The notes beneath the pieces were generated by a model. It ran no database searches, was not told the DNA's origin, and worked only from the letters and a program-made list of their open reading frames with translations. A program made the translations under genes and the position numbers. Of a stretch of 64,000 bases of DNA, positions 1-8,231 are shown one piece after another. Position 1 is the stretch's first letter. Every line of letters starts with the position of its first letter. This DNA comes from Zunongwangia profunda SM-A87. Lineage in GTDB: Bacteria > Bacteroidota > Bacteroidia > Flavobacteriales > Flavobacteriaceae. Location of the stretch: NCBI RefSeq assembly GCF_000023465.1, contig NC_014041.1:4765501-4829500 (forward strand), written 5' to 3'.

Positions 1-1417
1 ATATAAAGCACTGGGGTTAACGGAATATGAAGAACGGCTTGATAAGGGAACGGAAGAACTATTTAAACACGAAGTAATAAAAGATTGGACAAAACGTAAT
101 GACCACAGGCATCACGCTATGGATGCATTAGCAGTTGCTTTCACCACACATAATCATATTCAATATATAAATAACCTCAATGCCAGAAAGGATATTACTC
201 AGGACAATCATCCTATTATAAAAAATATTGAAAATCTTATTACAGAGGTAAATTCAAAAGGAAAACGTGTTTTCAAAGCACCTATGAGTAGTTTTCGTGA
301 AAGCGCAAAAGAACAAATTGAAGCTATACTAGTAAGTTTTAAAAATAAAAATAAGGTTGTAACTAAAAATATAAACCAAACTAAAAAAGAAGGAGGATTT
401 AATTACCAAAATGCCAAAACTCCCAGAGGTCAATTGCACAAAGAGACCATATATGGAAAGTCAAAACAACCACTAGAAAAACCTGTAAAAATAAATAATA
501 GGTTTTGCAAGAAGCAGGTAGGTTTAATAATTAATTTTAAAGAGCAAGAAGCTGTATTGCACCACCTTAAAAAATACGATAATAACGAAAAAATAGCCTT
601 TAGCAATAAAACCCTTAAAAGTGATCCTATCCAAGTTAATGGAAGTCCTCTTAGAGAAGTGAAGATTTTTGAAGAGATCTTCACGATTCGTAAAGATATA
701 AATCCAGATAATTTTAAAACTCAAAAACATCTAGATAAAATTATTGATAAAGGCATTAAAGAGGTAATGAAGAAGCGTTTAGAAGAATACAATGGTGACT
801 TTAAAACAGCTTTTTCAGATTTAGATAAAAATCCTATTTGGTTAAATCAATCTAAAGGCATAACCATCAAAAGAGCTACAATTTCAGGAGTTACCAATGC
901 AGAACCTTTACATCAAGCCAAAGATCATTTAGGAAATATAATTTTGGACGATAACGGAAAAGAAATTCCTATTGATTATGTAAGTACAGGTAATAATCAT
1001 CATGTAGCCATTTATCAAGATGAGAGTGGTAATCTTCAAGAAGAAGTAGTTTCTTTTTATGAGGCTGTTATACGTAAAAATCAAGACCAGCCAATTATAA
1101 AAAAACGGCATCCAAAAGGGTGGAAATTTTTGTTCACGATGAAGCAAAACGAAATGTTTGTTTTTTCTTCAGAAAATTTTAATCCGAGTGAGATTGATCT
1201 ATTGGATGAAAAAAATGCTGCTATTATAAGCCCTAACTTATTTAGGGTTCAAAAAATTGCAACAAAAAATTATATGTTTAGGCATCACCTAGAAACAGAG
1301 GTCACCAATAATTTAGATTTTACGTATAGACATTTCCAAGCAACCGAATGGCTAAGAAATTTGTGTAAAGTTAGAATAGATCATATTGGCAGAATTGTAC
1401 AAATAGGAGAATATTAA
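1..1417 (+). CDS. cas9: Cas9 (type II-C), C-terminal part, cut by window edge
   Basis: RNA-guided DNA endonuclease of the CRISPR locus; only about the last 470 residues are present, because the frame is open from base 2 and runs off the left edge. The visible part starts in the RuvC-III region: the motif HHAMDA (bases about 107-124) carries the His and Asp that help build the RuvC metal site. The rest should be the PAM-interacting C-terminal domain, which is poorly conserved, so I cannot map it finely. cas1 starts 6 bases after the stop, so the genes probably form one operon. No csn2 or cas4 is seen, which fits subtype II-C. Confidence is high because of the motif and the adjacent cas1, cas2 and array. 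Confidence 0.95.
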   Translation, partial: YKALGLTEYEERLDKGTEELFKHEVIKDWTKRNDHRHHAMDALAVAFTTHNHIQYINNLNARKDITQDNHPIIKNIENLITEVNSKGKRVFKAPMSSFRESAKEQIEAILVSFKNKNKVVTKNINQTKKEGGFNYQNAKTPRGQLHKETIYGKSKQPLEKPVKINNRFCKKQVGLIINFKEQEAVLHHLKKYDNNEKIAFSNKTLKSDPIQVNGSPLREVKIFEEIFTIRKDINPDNFKTQKHLDKIIDKGIKEVMKKRLEEYNGDFKTAFSDLDKNPIWLNQSKGITIKRATISGVTNAEPLHQAKDHLGNIILDDNGKEIPIDYVSTGNNHHVAIYQDESGNLQEEVVSFYEAVIRKNQDQPIIKKRHPKGWKFLFTMKQNEMFVFSSENFNPSEIDLLDEKNAAIISPNLFRVQKIATKNYMFRHHLETEVTNNLDFTYRHFQATEWLRNLCKVRIDHIGRIVQIGEY

Positions 1418-1423
1418 AAAGTA

Positions 1424-2320
1424 ATGATTAAACGCACGTTGTTTTTCGGTAATCCGGCTTATTTAAGTACCAAAAATGAGCAATTAGTAGTTAATTTTCC
1501 TGAAGAGGAAAAGCAAGAAAAAACAATCCCTATTGAAGATTTGGGCTTTGTAGTATTAGAAAATCAACAAATTACCCTAACCAGTGGTTTGCTAATGAAG
1601 CTTGTGCAAAATAAAACGGCCGTCATCACCTGCGATAAACAACACCTGCCCTGCTCTTTGTTACAACCCTTAGTAGGGCATACCGAACAAACAGTGCGCT
1701 ACCGGCATCAATTGGATGCCAGCATTCCCCTAAAAAAACAATTGTGGCAACAAACAGTAGCTTCAAAAATTAGCAATCAAGCTGCCCATTTAAAGTTTTT
1801 AGGCAAATACAGTCTAAAACTGGAACGCTGGAGTAAAGAGGTAAAAAGCGGAGATACCCAAAATCACGAAGCCATTGCTGCTGCCCATTATTTTCAGAAT
1901 CTTTTCGATATTAAAGGTTTTAGCCGAAATCAAAAAGGCATTCCTCCTAACAATCTATTAAACTATGGTTATGCTATTTTAAGGGCTGTTGCAGCAAGAG
2001 CACTGGTAGCTAGCGGTATGCTTCCTTCGATTGGGATTTTTCATCATAACAAATACAATCCGTTTTCTTTAGCTGATGATGTTATGGAACCTTATCGCCC
2101 TTACGTAGATCTTATGGTCAATCAGATCGTAAACACCGGAGCAAATCTTGAAGAATTAAATACGAATATTAAATCTGAGCTTTTAACAATACCTGCTATG
2201 GATGTGAGTATCGATGGCAAAAAAAGTCCGTTAATGAATGCGATGAGCCGTACTACTAATAGTTTATACGAATGTTTTTATGGAAGTAGCCGGAAAATAT
2301 TATACCCCGAGTTCGGTTAG
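1424..2320 (+). CDS. cas1: CRISPR-associated endonuclease Cas1 (type II)
   Basis: Integrase subunit of the Cas1-Cas2 complex that inserts new spacers at the array. 298 residues, usual for type II Cas1. The start MIKRTLFFGNPAYL is typical of the family. Likely metal ligands are Glu at about 149 (in NHEAIAAAHYFQ), His at about 207-208 (in GIFHHNKYNPF) and an Asp/Glu group at about 218-222 (in LADDVMEP). It follows cas9 by 6 bases. Unusually, cas2 does not follow directly: a 609-base stretch with a GIY-YIG gene and hairpin repeats lies between them. All catalytic residues seem present. Confidence 0.95.
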   Translation: MIKRTLFFGNPAYLSTKNEQLVVNFPEEEKQEKTIPIEDLGFVVLENQQITLTSGLLMKLVQNKTAVITCDKQHLPCSLLQPLVGHTEQTVRYRHQLDASIPLKKQLWQQTVASKISNQAAHLKFLGKYSLKLERWSKEVKSGDTQNHEAIAAAHYFQNLFDIKGFSRNQKGIPPNNLLNYGYAILRAVAARALVASGMLPSIGIFHHNKYNPFSLADDVMEPYRPYVDLMVNQIVNTGANLEELNTNIKSELLTIPAMDVSIDGKKSPLMNAMSRTTNSLYECFYGSSRKILYPEFG

Positions 2321-2330
2321 CCGTAGCGGT

Positions 2331-2370
2331 GGCTGAGTGATTGTGACGAAGGAACAATTGTATCGAAGCC
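2331..2370 (+). repeat. hairpin repeat A, upstream of GIY-YIG gene
   Basis: 40-nt imperfect hairpin directly after cas1. Outer arms are GGCT and AGCC; conserved words are CTGAGTG (2333-2339) and TATCGAAG (2361-2368). The inner stem is ATTGT/ACAAT around a 9-nt loop. It matches copy B (2757-2796) and the reverse complement of copy D (8775-8814) at 36 of 40 positions each. Stem position 14:24 is T-A here and C-G in B and D, so pairing is kept. Confidence 0.85.
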
Positions 2371-2394
2371 ATAGCAGATGAAAAAGCGAAGTTA

Positions 2395-2694
2395 ATGATA
2401 AAAGGATATACCTATATTTTATGTTGCAATGATGGAAGTTACTATACTGGTAGTACCAAAGATCTTGAAAAAAGATTAAGTGAGCATAATAATGGAACGG
2501 GAGCTAATTATACGGCTAAACGGTTACCGGTTACTTTACTTTATTACGAAGAATATAGCAGAATTGATCAGGCATTTTACAGAGAGAAACAACTACAAGG
2601 TTGGAGCAGAAAGAAAAAGGAAGCCTTAATGAGTGGAGCAAGCGAATTGTTACCGGGATTAGCAAAAAAGATTTACATAAAGAAAAATAGTTAA
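2395..2694 (+). CDS. small GIY-YIG endonuclease
   Basis: 99-residue single-domain GIY-YIG (UvrC N-terminal/URI-like) nuclease. The first half of the signature is YTYIL near residue 5 and the second is YYTG near residue 17; the helix with EKRLSEH and the later YREKQLQGW, which should hold the catalytic Glu, follow. No DNA-binding domain is attached. It sits between cas1 and cas2, where type II loci normally have nothing, and is bounded by one hairpin repeat upstream and four downstream of the same family. I infer it is a passenger mobile or repeat-associated gene rather than a CRISPR component, similar in layout to RAYT genes flanked by REP sequences. Many Bacteroidota genomes carry several such small GIY-YIG genes of unknown role. 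A part in spacer acquisition cannot be excluded. Confidence 0.9.
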   Translation: MIKGYTYILCCNDGSYYTGSTKDLEKRLSEHNNGTGANYTAKRLPVTLLYYEEYSRIDQAFYREKQLQGWSRKKKEALMSGASELLPGLAKKIYIKKNS

Positions 2695-2696
2695 CC

Positions 2697-2803
2697 GGCC
2701 GGACACTTCGATACGTTTGCTCAATGCAAACACTCCGTGACCTACATAGCAGCGGCGGCTGAGTGATTGCGACAAAGGAGCAATTATATCGAAGCCAAAG
2801 CGA
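2697..2803 (+). repeat. inverted hairpin pair E/B (REPIN-like unit 1)
   Basis: Two hairpins in opposite orientation. Copy E has CTTCGATAC (2706-2714), stem GTTTGC (2715-2720), loop TCAAT, stem GCAAAC (2726-2731), then CACTC. Copy B (2757-2796) has CTGAGTG, stem ATTGC/GCAAT, then TATCGAAG. E and B share the arm words as reverse complements while their stems differ, yet both stems pair perfectly. The unit is followed directly by a second unit of the same plan. Confidence 0.85.
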
Positions 2804-2804
2804 A

Positions 2805-2898
2805 ACCGGACACTTCGATACGATTTTTTCAAAATCACTCAGTGACCTAAGATAGAGTGGCGACTGAGTGAAATTCGGTAGAATCGAAGCCAAAGCGG
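2805..2898 (+). repeat. inverted hairpin pair F/C (REPIN-like unit 2)
   Basis: Same plan as the unit before it. Copy F has CTTCGATA (2813-2820), stem GATTTT (2822-2827), loop TTC, stem AAAATC (2831-2836), then CACTCAG. Copy C has CTGAGTG (2864-2870), stem ATTC (2873-2876), loop GGTA, stem GAAT (2881-2884), then CGAAG. Both units begin with CCGGACACTTCG and end near CGAAGCCAAAGCG, so they look like a diverged tandem duplication. The stems differ in sequence but keep complementarity. Confidence 0.85.
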
Positions 2899-2908
2899 AT
2901 TTAAATAA

Positions 2909-3277
<369 letters not shown>

Positions 3278-3330
3278 ATGCTAGGATTCATATTGCTAGA
3301 ATTTAACCTTATTTAAAAAGATAAAAGACC

Positions 3331-3355
3331 TGCTTTTTTTAATTCTAAAAAAGCA
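3331..3355. terminator. A/T-rich hairpin between cas2 and array
   Basis: TGCTTTTTT (3331-3339) pairs with AAAAAAGCA (3347-3355) across a 7-nt loop. It may end the cas transcript, or add T-rich tracts to a terminator read from the other strand out of the array. Confidence 0.45.
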
Positions 3356-3362
3356 TTTAAAA

Positions 3363-3398
3363 CACAGGATACCAGGTTTTTAAACCTGGTATCCTGTG
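3363..3398 (-). terminator. 17-bp palindrome overlapping the first CRISPR repeat
   Basis: Perfect inverted repeat: bases 3363-3379 pair with 3382-3398 around a 2-nt centre. The right arm uses the first six bases of repeat 1 (CCTGTG). Read on the minus strand, which is the likely crRNA direction, the hairpin is followed by TTTTAAATGC and then a T-run, as in an intrinsic terminator for the array transcript. Part of the match is CAGGATACCAGG, which is not repeat sequence, so the arm was not simply copied from a repeat. Confidence 0.55.
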
Positions 3399-5507
3399 AA
3401 TCCAGTACTAAAAGTACAATTCTGAAAGCAATTCACAACCACTAATTTCCGCCAATTCACACAACATCGCCTGTGAATCCAGTACTAAAAGTACAATTCT
3501 GAAAGCAATTCACAACTATACCGCCCATTACGGAATCTAATAACATCCTGTGAATCCAGTACTAAAAGTACAATTCTGAAAGCAATTCACAACAGGGTAA
3601 AAGATATTAATACAAAAAACTGGCCTGTGAATCCAGTACTAAAAGTACAATTCTGAAAGCAATTCACAACCGGAAGGAGCAAGTAAAACGGCTGCATCAA
3701 CCTGTGAATCCAGTACTAAAAGTACAATTCTGAAAGCAATTCACAACTTCTTTAGTGATATACATGTTACCAGCAATCCTGTGAATCCAGTACTAAAAGT
3801 ACAATTCTGAAAGCAATTCACAACACGGGATTTACGAAGTTCAGCTTACCGTGACCTGTGAATCCAGTACTAAAAGTACAATTCTGAAAGCAATTCACAA
3901 CTAGGCACTCCCATTGCTTTGCATATGTTCCCTGTGAATCCAGTACTAAAAGTACAATTCTGAAAGCAATTCACAACAAGCCCTTTATAAAACTTACCTC
4001 CCGAAGCCTGTGAATCCAGTACTAAAAGTACAATTCTGAAAGCAATTCACAACTTTGAGAAAGGTCTTTGTTTAATTCTCTTCCTGTGAATCCAGTACTA
4101 AAAGTACAATTCTGAAAGCAATTCACAACTTACTATGAACCGTTCCATAGCATCCGGGACCTGTGAATCCAGTACTAAAAGTACAATTCTGAAAGCAATT
4201 CACAACTAGGTTTTCATCCAAACACTTACGAGCATCCTGTGAATCCAGTACTAAAAGTACAATTCTGAAAGCAATTCACAACCAAGCCAGACCAATCCAA
4301 TGATGATGAGGACCTGTGAATCCAGTACTAAAAGTACAATTCTGAAAGCAATTCACAACAAGGGATGCTGTTGTACAGAAAGCTTTGGTCCTGTGAATCC
4401 AGTACTAAAAGTACAATTCTGAAAGCAATTCACAACATTATCATATTCATATTCACCTTTCCTGTGAATCCAGTACTAAAAGTACAATTCTGAAAGCAAT
4501 TCACAACATTATCATATTCATATTCATATTCACCTTTCCTGTGAATCCAGTACTAAAAGTACAATTCTGAAAGCAATTCACAACTAGAAAGCGTTGAGAA
4601 ATGGAGAGTGATATCCTGTGAATCCAGTACTAAAAGTACAATTCTGAAAGCAATTCACAACACCTAGAGACCCGATGTTTGAGCGTTTCGGCCTGTGAAT
4701 CCAGTACTAAAAGTACAATTCTGAAAGCAATTCACAACTTATACTCCTTTTGCTAATATCTCTATCTCCCTGTGAATCCAGTACTAAAAGTACAATTCTG
4801 AAAGCAATTCACAACTACTAATTCATCTTAGTGACAGCAATAGCCCCTGTGAATCCAGTACTAAAAGTACAATTCTGAAAGCAATTCACAACTACCCGAC
4901 CTGAGCCAAAATTCAGATGATCCCTGTGAATCCAGTACTAAAAGTACAATTCTGAAAGCAATTCACAACTAAACTATCGAAGGGCCCGGGATGGACTACC
5001 TGTGAATCCAGTACTAAAAGTACAATTCTGAAAGCAATTCACAACCAGATTTTGATAGAAGTCTAAAAATTGTAGCCTGTGAATCCAGTACTAAAAGTAC
5101 AATTCTGAAAGCAATTCACAACTCAATCCCTTTATCCTTACGCGGGTTTGATCCTGTGAATCCAGTACTAAAAGTACAATTCTGAAAGCAATTCACAACG
5201 CAACCTGAGCTGCAAAACCAATAAGTAAACCTGTGAATCCAGTACTAAAAGTACAATTCTGAAAGCAATTCACAACCGGTAAAAAAGCAAAAAGAATATT
5301 TCAATGCCTGTGAATCCAGTACTAAAAGTACAATTCTGAAAGCAATTCACAACAGGCAGTCCAACGCCCATCTTAGTAGCATCCCTGTGAATCCAGTACT
5401 AAAAGTACAATTCTGAAAGCAATTCACAACCAAAGCTGAATATACTTATCGATGATCGTGCCTGTGAATCCAGTACTAAAAGTACAATTCTGAAAGCAAT
5501 TCACAAC
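3393..5507 (-). CRISPR. CRISPR array, type II-C: 28 repeats of 47 nt, 27 spacers
   Basis: 28 repeats, apparently identical, at 3393, 3470, 3547 and so on to 5461. Spacers are 30 nt except five of 29 nt (numbers 7, 8, 9, 11 and 21) and one of 24 nt (number 14). Read as crRNA, the repeat starts GTTGTGAATTGCTTTC on the minus strand; GTTGT at the repeat 5' end is usual for II-C, so I infer transcription on the minus strand, convergent with cas9-cas1-cas2. The repeat has terminal inverted repeats (TGTGAAT / ATTCACA) and an inner palindrome (GTACT / AGTAC). Spacer 14 (4437-4460) is spacer 15 (4508-4537) minus one 6-nt unit. The lack of repeat decay suggests a maintained array. Confidence 0.98.
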
Positions 5508-5618
5508 TGTCTCTTAGGGCTAGAGCATGGAAATTCACAACAACATACCACGGATCAATCTCAAAAGTTGGGTGTATAAGTTACAATAAAAAAGCCTTTC
5601 ATTTCTGAAAGGCTTTTT
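5508..5618 (+). ncRNA. possible tracrRNA at the array end
   Basis: Candidate only. Bases 5532-5541 (AATTCACAAC) could pair over 10 bp with the crRNA repeat start GTTGTGAATT. Just upstream AGAGC can pair with GCTTT of the repeat, leaving a 5-nt bulge ATGGA on this strand: a lower stem, bulge and upper stem as in known repeat:anti-repeat duplexes. About 46 bases later a strong hairpin with a T-run (5589-5618) would end a plus-strand RNA. Against it: the upper stem is short, the nexus is not clear, no good promoter is seen, and the match could be a decayed repeat. The true tracrRNA may lie upstream of cas9, outside the window. Confidence 0.4.
5589..5618. terminator. strong bidirectional terminator between array and tRNA-Asp
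   Basis: 13-bp stem: 5589-5601 pairs with 5606-5618 around TTTC, with T-runs on both strands. It would end tRNA-Asp on the minus strand and any plus-strand RNA from the array end. Confidence 0.85.
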
Positions 5619-5627
5619 GCAATCTTG

Positions 5628-5701
5628 CGGTCTGGACGAGACTCGAACTCGCGACCCCCTGCGTGACAGGCAGGTATTCTAACCAACTGAACTACCAGAC
5701 C
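5628..5701 (-). tRNA. tRNA-Asp (anticodon GTC)
   Basis: 74-nt cloverleaf on the minus strand. The acceptor stem GGTCTGG (5701-5695) pairs with CCAGACC (5635-5629), followed by discriminator G. The anticodon loop is CTGTCAC, giving GTC for Asp. The T-arm contains GTTCGAGTC. The 3' CCA is not encoded. It is followed on its strand by the terminator at 5589-5618. Confidence 0.95.
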
Positions 5702-5787
5702 GTTGCGTTATTGCGAGGGCAAATATACTGCAGTTTTTCAATCACACAAACTTTTTTTCTCCTTTTTTTAATCTTTTTTTGACCTTG

Positions 5788-6717
5788 TTAAGCAAGCTTT
5801 TGTCTTTCAACAAAATAGGATTGCAAAATTTGATTAAAATTTTTGTTGATATCTACGGGAACATAACTAATACGGTACTTTGCACATTCCAACTTTAGAT
5901 TTTTAAAGTAATTTTCGATCGCATTTTTATAATTTTCCTGAATATTTTCTGAATACAAATCGATTTCATCCCCGGTTTCTACATCAAAAAATCGTTTTGG
6001 GGTATTCGAAAAACCAAAACCTAACTCTTTTTCACTATCTAAAACATGAAATAAAACCACCTCATGCTTATTATATTTTAAATGACGTAAGGCTTCAAAG
6101 AGTGCTGTTTCCTCCTTATCGCTTTGAAACATATCAGTAAATAAAAATACTAAAGACCTTCTGTTTAATTTCTCTGCAATCTGGTGCAGATAAGTGTAAG
6201 TCTGCGTTCCTTTTTTTGTTCCCTCAGCATTTACCGCATTTTCTAAGGCATTAAGTAGTAAATGATGATGCCGTTCCCCGGCTCTTTCCGGTGCATAAAA
6301 TTCAAATTCGTCACTATAAACACTTAAACCCACTGCATCGCGCTGTCGCTTTAGCATATTCATAATACAGGCCGAGGCCAGCGCCGAAAAACCAATTTTA
6401 TTCAATTTTAAGAGACTTTGTTTCTTAAGGGAAGGGTAATGCATGGAAGCCGAATTATCGATGATTAAATGGCATCTTAAATTGGTTTCCTCTTCATATC
6501 GCTTGGTATACAGTTTATCGGTCTTGGCATAAAGCTTCCAATCGATATGCTTGGTACTTTCTCCCTGATTGTAAATTTTATGCTCAGCAAATTCCGCAGA
6601 AAAACCGTGAAACGGACTCTTATGCATCCCGGAAATATAGCCTTCTACAATTTGCCGGGCCAGAATTTCAAGATTTAGAAATCCCTCCGTTTGATGTACC
6701 TCTTGCTGTAGTTTCAA
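5788..6717 (-). CDS. DUF58 domain protein (vWA-like)
   Basis: 309-residue cytosolic protein of the DUF58 family, known to be encoded with MoxR AAA+ ATPases in many Bacteroidota. The family signature is the stretch from KHIDWKLYAKTDKLY through RYEEETN, followed by the vWA-like strand LIIDNSASM, whose DxSxS-type motif suggests a metal-ion-dependent site. No membrane segment or signal peptide is seen. The usual moxR and Bat partners are not nearby; tRNA-Asp and the CRISPR locus lie downstream and a repeat-rich region upstream, so the gene may have been separated from its partners. The molecular role is unknown beyond a likely chaperone-like or assembly function. Confidence 0.85.
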   Translation of the reverse strand: MKLQQEVHQTEGFLNLEILARQIVEGYISGMHKSPFHGFSAEFAEHKIYNQGESTKHIDWKLYAKTDKLYTKRYEEETNLRCHLIIDNSASMHYPSLKKQSLLKLNKIGFSALASACIMNMLKRQRDAVGLSVYSDEFEFYAPERAGERHHHLLLNALENAVNAEGTKKGTQTYTYLHQIAEKLNRRSLVFLFTDMFQSDKEETALFEALRHLKYNKHEVVLFHVLDSEKELGFGFSNTPKRFFDVETGDEIDLYSENIQENYKNAIENYFKNLKLECAKYRISYVPVDINKNFNQILQSYFVERQKLA

Positions 6718-7316
6718 ATTAAAAAGTTTTGTTGCTGGAAGATACGAAAACGAGTTGAAAGTTTATAGCCTACCTTTAGCAATAAGTAGTGAGTAGTGAG
6801 CAGTGAGCAGTGAGTAGTGAGTAGTGAATGGTGAACAGAAAAATTTTCAGTGAAAAGCAATTCAGAATTCAACATTTTATAATAATTATCTTGTCTCTTT
6901 TCTATATTCTATGTTCTAACAGCCAAGCGATTTCTATACTAACTAATAAATTCAAAAAAGATTTCTCCGCAAGGTCGAAATGACGATAGCGTTCAAAGTT
7001 GAAAAGTTTAAGGTTTAAAAGTCGCTGTATCACGAAGTCTGTTTTCAGTATACAGTTTACATCAAAGCTTTCAGCGCAAAAAAATTCAACATTCAACATT
7101 AAAATTTCAACACTTTCTCATGGCTCTTGATTCCTGATACTATAATCTATATTCTAACAGCCAAGTGATCTCGATACTAACTAATAAATTCAAAAAAGAT
7201 CTCTCCGCAGGGTCGAAATGACGATAGCGTTCAAAGTTGAAAAGTTTAAGGTTTAAAAGTTGCTGTGTCAAGAAGTCTGTTTTCAATATACAGCTTATAG
7301 TATACAGTTTACATCA
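6718..7316. repeat. gene-free repeat region left of the IS element
   Basis: 599 bases without a gene. Contains seven AGTAGTG-like heptamers in tandem (6785-6833), then two diverged tandem copies of a unit of about 215 bp: copy 1 at about 6866-7100 and copy 2 from 7101, interrupted by the IS at 7317 and resuming at 8635. Shared words include TCTATATTCTA, CTAACTAATAAATTC, CTCCGCA, GTCGAAATGACGATAGCG, AAAGTTTAAGGTTTAAAAG and TACAGTTTACATCA. I see no promoter or coding frame of interest. Confidence 0.8.
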
Positions 7317-7350
7317 TGACCTTGCCTGAATAAGGTTGCCTTTTTTCAAG

Positions 7351-8220
7351 TTAATAATTTATTTTAAATACTGGTCTTTGTTCAGTAGCTAAGCGCTGAA
7401 CAAAGTTTAAAAATTCTTGTGGTTTCCTATTTTTCAGTGAACCATGTGGCCGCTCAAAATTATATAAATAAATGGCCTCTTCTACCAACTTTTGAGCTTG
7501 TTTAAGTGATATATTCATATTTTCGAAATTGATATACTCATTCTTAAGTATCCCATTTATAGACTCTGCATGGGCATTCTCCCAGGCTTTCCCTCCCATG
7601 CTAGGGGTGGTTGAATAGTGCTTATGGAGTTGTTCCATTTTGTCTGAACCATACTGGCTGCCCCTGTCTGAATGAAAAATAAGTTTTTTGCGTTCTTGAT
7701 TGTCTAGACCTGCTACAGCCATCTTAAAGGCTGGAACAACGGTGTCCTCTGTGGTCATGTTGGCCGATAAGCTCCATCCTGTAATCATTCGGCTATAAAC
7801 ATCTAGCACCAGGGTAAGATAGTAATGGCATCCTATATAAACCGATATATAAGTTATGTCACTCACCAAGAGCCTGTTTTCTTTCTTTATTGTAGTGCCA
7901 CTTATCAGGTTTGGATACCACCGCTTACCTGCATAGGTCGTACGGTGATGGCTTTTTATACGTGCTACCCTAAATCCATTGGCGAGAAGGATTGCTTCAA
8001 ACCTATCCCTGCCTATCCTCTCGGGCTTGATCTGATCATAAAGCTTGCGACACCCCATATTCCTATGTTTCTTACGGATTTCTTGAGCAGATGCAATTAC
8101 TTCCTGAGCAATCCCTGACAAGTGAGCCTGTTGTTTAACCCGCTTATAGTGAGCCTGCTTGGTTATCCCTAGCATGTTATATAATGCTGTCATGGAACCA
8201 TTAAAACTTGACTTGTTCAT
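7351..8220 (-). CDS. IS3-family transposase OrfB (DDE catalytic domain)
   Basis: 289-residue catalytic part of the transposase. An HTH_21-like N-terminal region (residues about 40-100) precedes an rve integrase core. The DDE triad is visible: Asp in VSDITYI, Asp in IFHSDRGSQYGS, and Glu in NAHAESINGILKNE. It is usually made as an OrfAB fusion: reading back from its first Met, the frame stays open through the A-run at 8251-8257 and joins OrfA after a -1 shift. No damage is seen. Confidence 0.95.
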   Translation of the reverse strand: MNKSSFNGSMTALYNMLGITKQAHYKRVKQQAHLSGIAQEVIASAQEIRKKHRNMGCRKLYDQIKPERIGRDRFEAILLANGFRVARIKSHHRTTYAGKRWYPNLISGTTIKKENRLLVSDITYISVYIGCHYYLTLVLDVYSRMITGWSLSANMTTEDTVVPAFKMAVAGLDNQERKKLIFHSDRGSQYGSDKMEQLHKHYSTTPSMGGKAWENAHAESINGILKNEYINFENMNISLKQAQKLVEEAIYLYNFERPHGSLKNRKPQEFLNFVQRLATEQRPVFKINY

Positions 8221-8231
8221 TCGGAAATATT

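Noticed and set aside
2531..2893. 120-codon minus-strand frame over the GIY-YIG gene and repeats
   Set aside because: Antisense to a recognised nuclease gene and composed partly of hairpin repeats.
5532..5541. Twenty-ninth, degenerate CRISPR repeat
   Set aside because: Only the last ten or so bases match; the rest does not follow the repeat, so I list it as a possible anti-repeat instead.
6902..7099. Minus-strand 65-codon frame in the repeat region
   Set aside because: It consists of dispersed repeat words; no protein-like features.
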